The notes under the pieces: generated by a model | Told to the model about the DNA's origin: nothing | Database searches by the model: none | What the model saw: the letters and a program-made list of their open reading frames with translations, nothing else | Translations under genes and position numbers: made by a program | NCBI GenBank assembly: GCA_002372575.1 | Contig: DFHC01000151.1 | Coordinates: forward strand, 1-5,166 | Direction of reading: 5' to 3' | DNA: 5,166 nt | Source: a bacterium UBA3734 | GTDB lineage: Bacteria > Bacteroidota > Bacteroidia > Bacteroidales > Bacteroidaceae | Part shown: one piece after another, positions 1 through 5,166 of the stretch | Layout: each line of letters opens with the position of its first letter | Numbering within the stretch: position 1 is the stretch's first letter

Positions 1-1082
1 GGCTCGTTGGCCGTGACGTTTTTCACGCCTACGATGCTCGTGGCGCCCATCGCAATGACCTTATCGACGAGCTGCATCGGATAGCGGTGGGGTAGCAGTT
101 CCCGAATGCGTATGTTGTCCATCACGGGCGTTTCGTTGGGGTCGTAAACGGGTGCCTGCACCTCGTTTTTCTTGATTTCCTTGCGCATCAGGCGTGCGAA
201 TTTGTTGTTGAGCGTATGTCCCGGACGCGTGGCAACGACGCGACCCTTGATGGGACGTCCGATGAGGGCCATGTCGCCCACGAGGTCGAGCAGTTTGTGG
301 CGCGTACACTCGTTTTCCCACTGAATGGGTTTCGGCTGGATGTAGCCGATTTTCGTCGCGTCCATGTGCGGCACTTTCAGCAGGTCGGCGAGGTTGTCGA
401 GCTGTTGCTGCGTGACTTGCCGCTCGTAGATGACGATGGCATTCTCCAAATCGCCACCCTTGATGAGGTTGGCGTCGAGCAGTGGCATGATGTCGCGCAC
501 GAACACAAACGTGCGAGCCGGAGCCACCTCGGTGGGGAAATCTTCGATGTTATGGAGCGTGGCGAACTGGCTGTTGATGAATTTCGACTCAAACGAGCAC
601 ATGGCCGTGATTGAGAACTGGTCGTCGGGCAGAATCGTGATGCACGAGCCCGATTCCTCGTCGCGAATCTCGATTTTCTTGCGGATGATGAACCATTCTT
701 TCGTGGCAGCCTGCTCTTCGATGCCCACTTCCTGAATTTTCTCGACATACATGACCGACGAGCCGTCGAGAATGGGAAACTCGGGACCATCGACCTGAAT
801 CAGGCAGTTGTCGATGCCGAGGGCGTAGAGGGCGGCCAGTCCGTGCTCCACGGTTGAGACGCGCGCGTCGCCCTGCGCCAAAACCGTGCCGCGCTGCGTA
901 TCGACGACCTTCTCGGCGATGGCCTCGATGGTGGGTTGCCCCTCAAGGTCGGTGCGCTGAATGCGATAGCCCGTGTTTTCGGGCGCGGGGTTGAACGTCA
1001 CGGTCAGTTCCAGACCCGTGTGAAGGCCTTTTCCCGACAGCGAAAAGCTGCTTTTAAGTGTTTTCTGTTTGATTGTCTCCAT
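1..1082 (-). CDS. lpxC-fabZ: LpxC-FabZ fusion: UDP-3-O-acyl-GlcNAc deacetylase / 3-hydroxyacyl-ACP dehydratase (3' end outside window)
   Basis: This is a bifunctional cytoplasmic enzyme. LpxC is a zinc hydrolase that performs the committed step of lipid A synthesis, removing acetate from UDP-3-O-(3-hydroxyacyl)-GlcNAc. FabZ dehydrates 3-hydroxyacyl-ACP in fatty-acid elongation. The frame is open from ATG at 1082 to the window edge (360 codons). LpxC spans about residues 1-305. Visible motifs are STVEHGLAAL (E79, H80), RHKLLDLVGD (H262, D266) and PGHTLNN (H289). By comparison with E. coli LpxC, H80, H262 and D266 are the zinc ligands and H289 the catalytic His. A linker follows, and FabZ begins near residue 322 with IRELLPHRYPMQLVDKV. 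The FabZ catalytic His and Glu lie beyond the edge, and roughly 100 residues are missing judging from usual fusion length. The start is supported by the typical N-terminus METIKQKTLK and an A-rich leader without a Shine-Dalgarno. It follows lpxD by 25 bp and is probably co-transcribed with it. Confidence 0.97.
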   Translation of the reverse strand, partial: METIKQKTLKSSFSLSGKGLHTGLELTVTFNPAPENTGYRIQRTDLEGQPTIEAIAEKVVDTQRGTVLAQGDARVSTVEHGLAALYALGIDNCLIQVDGPEFPILDGSSVMYVEKIQEVGIEEQAATKEWFIIRKKIEIRDEESGSCITILPDDQFSITAMCSFESKFINSQFATLHNIEDFPTEVAPARTFVFVRDIMPLLDANLIKGGDLENAIVIYERQVTQQQLDNLADLLKVPHMDATKIGYIQPKPIQWENECTRHKLLDLVGDMALIGRPIKGRVVATRPGHTLNNKFARLMRKEIKKNEVQAPVYDPNETPVMDNIRIRELLPHRYPMQLVDKVIAMGATSIVGVKNVTANE

Positions 1083-1089
1083 TATTTTA

Positions 1090-1124
1090 TTTTACGATTT
1101 GACAATTTTACGATTTGACGATTT
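1090..1124. repeat. AT-rich octamer array at the lpxD-lpxC junction
   Basis: The 14-mer TTTTACGATTTGAC occurs twice, at 1090-1103 and 1106-1119, with a 16-bp period. It can also be read as four tandem octamers from 1091 (TTTACGAT, TTGACAAT, TTTACGAT, TTGACGAT). The array covers the final codons and TAA stop of lpxD and most of the 25-bp spacer before lpxC. It supplies the last residues of LpxD (about EIVKS). I recall similar strings of TACGATT/GACGATT units in intergenic regions of Bacteroidales genomes, but could not check this. Function is unknown; it may be slippage-prone filler. Confidence 0.75.
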
Positions 1125-2235
1125 CAGTTCTTATGTCCCCTCCCTTTGGAGGGGCTGGGAGAGGCTTGCTCCCCCTCTCTATTTGGAGAGGGGGTTGGGG
1201 AGAGGCTGTTTTCTTCAGTTCCTCAACTTCCTCCTTCAGCGCCTCAAACTCCTTGTAGAGCTGCGGCAGCCGCTGGTAGATGACCTGCGACCTGAAGAAT
1301 GCGCGCGTGTCCATCGGCGGTGTTCCGAGGAGCGTCTGGTTGTCCTTGATGCTGCCCGGCGCACCCGACTGGGCACCGAGATTGACGCGATTTCCGATGG
1401 TGATATGCCCTGCGATGCCCACTTGCCCGCCAAACATACACCACTCGCCGATTTTCGTCGAGCCGGCCACGCCCACCTGTGCCGACATCACCGTGTTTTG
1501 GCCGATGTCGGTGTTGTGGGCAATCTGCACGAGATTGTCGATTTTCACGCCTTTTCTGACGTATGTGCTGCCCATCGTGGAGCGGTCCACGCAGCTGTTT
1601 GCCCCGATTTCCACGTCGTCTTCAATCACCACGTTGCCAATTTGCGGAATCTTGTCGTAGCCGTGCTCCGTGGGCGCGAAGCCGAAGCCGTCGGCACCGA
1701 TGACGCTGCCGGCGTGGAGCGTCACGCGTGACCCGATGCGGCAGTCGTGGTAAACGACGGCGTTCGAATAGACGATGCAGTCGTCGCCCACCGTCACGCG
1801 CTCACCGATGACGGCATGAGGCTCAATCTGGCAGTTTTTGCCGATTTTCGCACCCTCGCCAATGTAGGCGAAGGCCCCGACGTAGCAGTCGTCGCCCACC
1901 GTTGCGGTCGGCGCAATGAAGGCGAGCGGGTCGATGCCCTTCTTTCGGGGCTTCATCGACTCGTAGGCCTGCAGCAGTTGGGCCACGGCCTCGTAGGCGT
2001 TTTTCACGCGGATGAGCGTGGCAGACACCTCGCGGTCGAGCTTTACATCGTCGTTGATGAGCACCACCGACGACTGCGTATCGTAGATGTAGTGGGTATA
2101 TTTTTCGTTCGAGAGGAAGGAGATGGCTCCGGGCTTTCCCTCTTCAATTTTGGCAAAAGCGTTGATGACGGCGTTCGGGTCGCCTTCGATGCGCCCGCCA
2201 ATCATCTGTGCAATCTGTTGTGCTGTAAATTCCAT
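1108..2235 (-). CDS. lpxD: LpxD, UDP-3-O-(3-hydroxyacyl)glucosamine N-acyltransferase, with repeat-encoded C-terminal tail
   Basis: LpxD transfers a 3-hydroxyacyl chain from ACP to the 2-amino group of UDP-3-O-acyl-glucosamine, the third step of lipid A synthesis; the family forms cytoplasmic trimers. The 375-residue product has an N-terminal uridine-binding-type domain (about 1-100) and a left-handed beta-helix of hexapeptide repeats (about 105-300; e.g. [18 protein letters not shown]). Signature segments are GADGFGFAP (180-188) and [12 protein letters not shown] (234-245); H240 corresponds to the E. coli catalytic His239. A C-terminal helix with a KEEVEELKK run ends at about 342. The ATG at 2235 is chosen because [14 protein letters not shown] matches the family N-terminus, no upstream in-frame ATG lies nearby, and a promoter-like TAACTTTG sits about 40 bp upstream. 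Oddity: residues from about 343 to 375 (Pro/Gly-rich, then TEIVKS) are encoded by repeats, making the protein about 30 residues longer than the usual 340-350. Confidence 0.97.
   Translation of the reverse strand: MEFTAQQIAQMIGGRIEGDPNAVINAFAKIEEGKPGAISFLSNEKYTHYIYDTQSSVVLINDDVKLDREVSATLIRVKNAYEAVAQLLQAYESMKPRKKGIDPLAFIAPTATVGDDCYVGAFAYIGEGAKIGKNCQIEPHAVIGERVTVGDDCIVYSNAVVYHDCRIGSRVTLHAGSVIGADGFGFAPTEHGYDKIPQIGNVVIEDDVEIGANSCVDRSTMGSTYVRKGVKIDNLVQIAHNTDIGQNTVMSAQVGVAGSTKIGEWCMFGGQVGIAGHITIGNRVNLGAQSGAPGSIKDNQTLLGTPPMDTRAFFRSQVIYQRLPQLYKEFEALKEEVEELKKTASPQPPLQIERGSKPLPAPPKGGDIRTEIVKS
1137..1166. repeat. GC-rich palindromic repeat, copy A (inside lpxD 3' end)
   Basis: A perfect 7-bp inverted repeat, CCCCTCC (1137-1143) and GGAGGGG (1148-1154), encloses the loop CTTT and is followed by CTGGGAGAGGCT. 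It lies within the lpxD reading frame and encodes part of its Pro/Gly-rich tail. Stem, loop and trailing segment match copy B 4 bp downstream with small length differences, so both appear to be copies of one interspersed element. A terminator role for this stem is unlikely because it precedes the lpxD stop and no T-run follows directly on the gene strand. Confidence 0.8.
1171..1206. repeat. GC-rich palindromic repeat, copy B (inside lpxD 3' end)
   Basis: A perfect 9-bp inverted repeat, CCCCCTCTC (1171-1179) and GAGAGGGGG (1186-1194), has the loop TATTTG and the trailing segment TTGGGGAGAGGCT, which matches the trailing segment of copy A (CTGGGAGAGGCT). It is translated as roughly residues 344-355 of LpxD, after the C-terminal helix. 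The stem differs from copy A by changes that keep pairing on both arms (CTCC/GGAG versus CTCTC/GAGAG), suggesting that the palindrome itself is maintained or was copied as a unit. Confidence 0.8.
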
Positions 2236-2274
2236 GTTTTTGGCCTCTTTTTCGAGGTTTTTTCTTAGTTTTTG

Positions 2275-2282
2275 CAAAGTTA
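2275..2282 (-). promoter_or_regulatory. Candidate -7 element of an lpxD promoter
   Basis: On the minus strand this reads TAACTTTG, a perfect match to the Bacteroidota -7 consensus TAnnTTTG, 39 bp upstream of the lpxD ATG. No TTTG -33 element occurs at the usual 19-21 bp spacing; the spacer is an A8 tract and the sequence at the -33 place is CCAC. Transcription would begin near 2268, giving a short A-rich leader. It lies in the 122-bp hemW-lpxD gap, so lpxD-lpxC may be transcribed independently of hemW. Confidence 0.55.
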
Positions 2283-2357
2283 CGTCTTTTTTTTCTAATA
2301 TGTGGCGTTTGGCGTAAAAATTACGGATTTTTAGGAATGTGAGGGATTTATTTCGGA

Positions 2358-3500
2358 CTACACAAGGATGAGGTCGCTCAAAATGCTGTCGCTGATGAAG
2401 AGTCCGCTTCGACTCAGGTGGATGCGGTCGCCGTCGATGGCGAGGAAGCCGTTTCTGAGGGCGTTTTGGGCGTTTTCGAGCAGGTAATTCCGATGTTTTT
2501 CGCTGAGCGACGGCAGGTGGATGCCCTCGCGCGTGCGCAGGGCCGAGGTGATGAGGTCGTTGTAGCGCGTGTCGATGTCGATTTCCTCGCTTTCCGAGGG
2601 CAATTCGCCTCGCTCGATGGCTGCGATGTAGGCCTCGATGTCGCTTACGTTCCACGAGCGGGTTTTCCCGTCGTAGCTGTGGGCCGCCGCGCCGAGTCCG
2701 ACGTAGGGCGTTTCGTTCCAGTAGCTGCTGTTGTGGCGCGAGCGGAAGCCGCGCTTGGCGAAGTTCGAGATTTCATAGTGCTCGAATCCGGCGTTTTCGA
2801 GGCGGTCGATGAGCCGGTAGTACATTTTTCGCATCAGTTCCTCGTCGATTTTGGCGATTTTTCCGCTTTTCCACAGCTCGAAAAGCGCTGTTTCCTCTTC
2901 GTACATCAGCGCATAGGCCGAAATGTGCTCCACGTTGAGCCCGAGGGCGCATTCGATGTCTTTTTCCCAGTCTTCGAGCGTCTCACCCGGGAAACCGAAC
3001 ATCAGATCGATGCTGATATTCTCGATTCCCGCGTGTCGCAACTTGCCGACGGCCTCGGCGATTTGCCGCGAATTGTGCCGACGGCGCAGGAATTTCAGTC
3101 GGGCATCGTCGAAGGTCTGCGCACCCATCGAAATGCGGTTTACGGGAAGCTGGCGCAGCGTTGCGCAAAACTCGTCGGTCACGTCGTCGGGATTACATTC
3201 AAGGGTGATTTCTGACCCGCCCCCGCTTTGCAGGGAGGGGAGTGAATACACATTATTATATATGTAGTTTCGCTCAATGCTTTCAAAAATCCGACAGAGT
3301 TGTTCCTCTGTGAGCACGCTCGGCGTGCCTCCTCCGAGGTAAACCGAGCCGACGGCATCGACCTCGCTTTTCCTCAATTCCATCTCCCGACAAACGGCCT
3401 CCACGTAGCGATTCTGCCGGTCGAGGCGCGTCGTGGAGTAAAAACCGCAATAGATGCAGCGACTTTTACAAAACGGAATGTGAATGTAGAGGCCTGTCAT
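2358..3500 (-). CDS. hemW: HemW, radical-SAM heme chaperone (formerly 'oxygen-independent coproporphyrinogen oxidase-like'), with an internal repeat insert
   Basis: HemW-family proteins carry a 4Fe-4S cluster and SAM, bind heme and deliver it to respiratory proteins; they are often mislabelled HemN. The 380-residue product starts [20 protein letters not shown], with cluster ligands C11, C15 and C18 in CX3CX2C followed by GF. HemN would have a fourth Cys at F20. Further motifs are YLGGGTPS (54-61), LECNPDD (100-106), RISMGAQTF (122-130) and HNSSYW (256-261), the HNxxYW signature that separates HemW from HemN. The C-terminal winged-helix-like region follows about residue 305. The ATG at 3500 is preferred because family members start right at this strand; an ATG at 3518 would add MTAIFH. 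Oddity: residues about 79-96 (YIYNNVY then [11 protein letters not shown]) precede the conserved [10 protein letters not shown] strand and look like an in-frame insert made partly of a GC-rich repeat. The frame remains open and all core motifs are intact, so the gene is probably functional. Confidence 0.95.
   Translation of the reverse strand: MTGLYIHIPFCKSRCIYCGFYSTTRLDRQNRYVEAVCREMELRKSEVDAVGSVYLGGGTPSVLTEEQLCRIFESIERNYIYNNVYSLPSLQSGGGSEITLECNPDDVTDEFCATLRQLPVNRISMGAQTFDDARLKFLRRRHNSRQIAEAVGKLRHAGIENISIDLMFGFPGETLEDWEKDIECALGLNVEHISAYALMYEEETALFELWKSGKIAKIDEELMRKMYYRLIDRLENAGFEHYEISNFAKRGFRSRHNSSYWNETPYVGLGAAAHSYDGKTRSWNVSDIEAYIAAIERGELPSESEEIDIDTRYNDLITSALRTREGIHLPSLSEKHRNYLLENAQNALRNGFLAIDGDRIHLSRSGLFISDSILSDLILV
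3213..3266. repeat. Probable in-frame palindromic-repeat insert within hemW (copy C)
   Basis: This is a 54-nt (18-codon) segment on the hemW strand. Its GC-rich part (3213-3245) reads CTCCCCTCCCTGCAAAG then CGGGGGCGGG, with the same CCCCTCCCT...GGGG layout as copies A and B in lpxD, although the palindrome is imperfect and the copy more diverged. It is preceded on the gene strand by a very AT-rich run (TACATATATAATAATG) unlike the flanking GC-rich codons. It encodes [18 protein letters not shown] in a loop before a core strand. The exact borders are my estimate; in relatives I expect only about 8 residues here, so the net gain is roughly 10 residues. Confidence 0.6.
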
Positions 3501-3546
3501 GTGAAAAATGGCTGTCAAAAGGTGGAAAAATCCCCGAAATTTGTTA

Positions 3547-3554
3547 CAAAATTA
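3547..3554 (-). promoter_or_regulatory. Candidate -7 element of the hemW promoter
   Basis: On the minus strand this reads TAATTTTG, a perfect match to TAnnTTTG, 46 bp upstream of the hemW ATG. The -33 position is weak (about TTCA at a 19-bp spacing). Transcription would begin near 3540. The site overlaps a short inverted repeat, TTTGT-T-ACAAA (3540-3550), which could be an operator or chance. Confidence 0.5.
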
Positions 3555-3593
3555 CTAATAAGTCATAAAAGAATGAATGTTTTTTTGAAATCT

Positions 3594-3625
3594 TTTGGCT
3601 ATTTGATGATTTTTATGTAATTTCG
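3594..3625 (+). promoter_or_regulatory. Candidate promoter of the EF-G paralog
   Basis: TTTG (3594-3597) is followed after exactly 20 bp by TAATTTCG (3618-3625), which matches the Bacteroidota pair TTTG / TAnnTTTG with one mismatch in the -7 box. Transcription would start near 3632, leaving a leader of about 50 nt. The start codon at 3683 has an A-rich upstream run (CCTAAAAAACTTAAAACA) and no Shine-Dalgarno, as is usual in this phylum. Confidence 0.6.
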
Positions 3626-3682
3626 ACGGCAAATTTTCAAAAACGACAAATTGAAACTCAATAACCTAAAAAACTTAAAACA

Positions 3683-5166
3683 ATGAAAGTCTATCAGACA
3701 AACGAAATCAAGAACATCGCGCTCATTGGCAGTGCGGGTTCCGGCAAGACAACCCTTGCCGAAGCTATGCTTTTCGAAAGCGGTATCATCAAGCGCCGTG
3801 GCTCCGTGGAGCAGAAAAACACGGTGAGTGACTACTTCCCCGTGGAGCAGGAATATGGCTATTCCGTGTTCTCGACCGTGCTCCACACCGAGTGGAACGG
3901 AAAAAAACTCAACATCATCGACTGTCCGGGCTCCGACGACTTCGTGGGCGGTGCCATCACGGCACTGAACGTGACCGACCAGGCGCTGATTCTCGTCAAT
4001 GGAACCTACGGCCCCGAGGTGGGTACGATGAACGCCTTCCGCACGACCGAGAAACTGCAGAAACCGGTCATCTTCCTCCTGAACCAACTCGACAAGGATA
4101 ACTGCGACTTCGACCGCATTCTGGCCAACATGAAAGAGATTTACGGCCCGAAGGTGGTTCCCGTGCAGTATCCCATTGCCACGGGCCCGGGCTTCAACGC
4201 CGTTATCGACGTGCTGCTGATGAAGAAATATTCGTGGAAGCCCGAGGGAGGCGCTCCCACCATCGAAGACATCCCCGCCGACCAGATGGACAAGGCTCAG
4301 GAGATGCACGACGCACTCGTGGAGGCCGCCGCAGGCAACGACGATGCACTGATGGAGAAATTCTTCGAGACGATGAGCCTCACCGAAGACGAACTGCGCG
4401 AAGGCATCCGCAAGGGCCTCGTCACGCGCAGCATCTTCCCCGTCTTCTGCGTCTGCGCAGGCAAGGACATGGGCGTGCGCCGACTGATGGAATTCCTCGG
4501 CAACGTGGTGCCCTTCGTGAGCGACATGCCGAAGGTGAAAAACGCCGCTGGCGAGGAAATCGCTCCCGACAGCAACGGCCCCACCTCGCTCTTCTTCTTC
4601 AAGACCGGCATGGAGCCGCACATCGGCGAAGTGTCGTATTTCAAGGTGATGAGCGGTTCGGTGAAGGCCGGCGACGACCTCACCAACGTGGATCGCGGCT
4701 CGAAGGAGCGCATGGGACAGCTCTATGCCTGCGCCGGTGCCAACCGCGTGGCCGTGGATGAGCTGAAGGCCGGCGACATCGGCTGCACCGTGAAGCTCAA
4801 AGACGTGAAGACGGGCAACACGCTCAACGCCAAGGACGTGGACTGGAGCTTCAACTTCATCAAATATCCCAATTCGAAATATTCGCGTGCCATCAAGGCC
4901 GTGAACTCCTCGGAAATGGAAAAACTCATGGCCGCCGTGCTGAAGATGCGCCAGGAAGACCCGACGTGGGTCGTGGAGCAGTCGAAAGAGCTGAAGCAGA
5001 CCATCATCCACGGACAGGGCGAGTTCCACCTGCGCACGCTGAAGTGGCGCCTGGAAAACAACGAGAAGATTCAGGTGGAATACGTGGAGCCGAAGATTCC
5101 CTATCGCGAAACCATCACGAAGATGGCTCGCGCCGACTATCGCCACAAGAAGCAGTCGGGTGGTGC
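3683..5166 (+). CDS. fusA2: EF-G paralog (EF-G2 type) with degenerate GTPase motifs (3' end outside window)
   Basis: This is a translation elongation factor G homologue, expected to act on the ribosome in tRNA-mRNA translocation. 494 codons are visible from ATG 3683; the family has about 700-720, so most of domain IV and all of domain V lie outside. G domain (about 1-290): P-loop GSAGSGKT (16-23) is intact. Switch I has NTVSDY (46-51) but EYGYS (57-61) instead of the usual ERGIT. Switch II is DCPGS (80-84), so the catalytic His of DxxGH is Ser84. The guanine-specificity motif is NQLD (134-137) instead of NKxD. Domain II follows (about 301-390), then domain III with HGQGEFHLRTLKWRL (443-457), and domain IV begins with PKIPYRETI and HKKQSGG at the edge. 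These substitutions imply weak or absent GTP hydrolysis. I recall a Bacteroides EF-G2 reported to support translation without GTPase activity and to aid gut colonization; this gene resembles it. The symbol is assigned by resemblance. It is divergent from hemW and has its own promoter candidate. Confidence 0.9.
   Translation, partial: MKVYQTNEIKNIALIGSAGSGKTTLAEAMLFESGIIKRRGSVEQKNTVSDYFPVEQEYGYSVFSTVLHTEWNGKKLNIIDCPGSDDFVGGAITALNVTDQALILVNGTYGPEVGTMNAFRTTEKLQKPVIFLLNQLDKDNCDFDRILANMKEIYGPKVVPVQYPIATGPGFNAVIDVLLMKKYSWKPEGGAPTIEDIPADQMDKAQEMHDALVEAAAGNDDALMEKFFETMSLTEDELREGIRKGLVTRSIFPVFCVCAGKDMGVRRLMEFLGNVVPFVSDMPKVKNAAGEEIAPDSNGPTSLFFFKTGMEPHIGEVSYFKVMSGSVKAGDDLTNVDRGSKERMGQLYACAGANRVAVDELKAGDIGCTVKLKDVKTGNTLNAKDVDWSFNFIKYPNSKYSRAIKAVNSSEMEKLMAAVLKMRQEDPTWVVEQSKELKQTIIHGQGEFHLRTLKWRLENNEKIQVEYVEPKIPYRETITKMARADYRHKKQSGG

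Noticed and set aside
1080..1210. CRISPR array, considered because of the repeated units
   Set aside because: The octamers are too short and contiguous, the GC-rich repeats number only two, and there are no unique spacers of uniform length.
2244..2257. Small hairpin CCTC/GAGG in the lpxD leader, considered as a translational control element
   Set aside because: Four base pairs around a six-base loop are too few to support a regulatory claim.
1069..2268. Plus-strand open frames opposite lpxD
   Set aside because: They are antisense shadows of lpxD, with no domain signals and no supporting start context.
2316..2332. Inverted repeat AAAAAT-TACGG-ATTTTT downstream of hemW, considered as a terminator
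   Set aside because: The stem is only 6 A/T pairs, too weak to call an intrinsic terminator, although a T-run follows; it may be chance in AT-rich spacer.
2236..2655. Upstream extension of the lpxD frame into hemW (to an ATG at 2655)
   Set aside because: The added residues are Arg/His-rich and show no family similarity; LpxD proper begins at MEFTAQQ, next to a promoter candidate.
3599..5146. Long open frame on the minus strand, antisense to the EF-G paralog (515 codons)
   Set aside because: Its product is His/Val/Leu-rich without recognizable motifs, and it mirrors codon bias of the clearly real plus-strand gene.
1..5166. Search for tRNA, rRNA, insertion-sequence transposase or phage genes
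   Set aside because: No cloverleaf, transposase motif or long terminal inverted repeat was seen; the window is almost fully occupied by four housekeeping-type genes.

Overview
The window looks like a chromosomal stretch from a Gram-negative member of the Bacteroidota, most likely a Bacteroidales/Prevotella-like organism. Three things point there: an LpxC-FabZ fusion, a Bacteroides-type EF-G paralog with a degenerate GTPase domain, and TAnnTTTG-type promoter elements with no Shine-Dalgarno sequences. The exact genus cannot be fixed from the sequence alone. Coding regions are GC-rich, while the gaps between genes are AT-rich.

Layout. Three genes lie on the minus strand. Read in their direction of transcription, they are hemW (3500 to 2358, a radical-SAM heme chaperone), then lpxD (2235 to 1108, a lipid A acyltransferase), then lpxC-fabZ (1082 to 1, cut by the left edge, a fused lipid A deacetylase and 3-hydroxyacyl-ACP dehydratase). 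A divergent plus-strand gene from 3683 to the right edge encodes the EF-G-like factor. The 182-bp gap between hemW and the EF-G paralog carries back-to-back promoter candidates. A separate promoter candidate lies just upstream of lpxD. lpxD and lpxC-fabZ are only 25 bp apart and probably form an operon.

How the genes work together. LpxC removes the acetyl group from UDP-3-O-acyl-GlcNAc, and LpxD adds the second 3-hydroxyacyl chain to the product. The FabZ part acts on the same 3-hydroxyacyl-ACP pool, so the pair sits at the branch between lipid A and phospholipid fatty-acid synthesis. HemW and the EF-G paralog have no obvious functional link to lipid A.

The most unusual signal is a family of short GC-rich palindromic repeats (CCCCTCC...GGAGGGG type) lying inside genes. 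Two copies sit in the last codons of lpxD and, with an adjacent AT-rich octamer array, encode a roughly 33-residue low-complexity tail. A related, more diverged copy appears to be spliced in frame into the middle of hemW. The second notable point is the EF-G paralog, whose G-domain has lost the catalytic histidine of the DxxGH motif and the lysine of NKxD. No wholly new multi-gene system is visible here.
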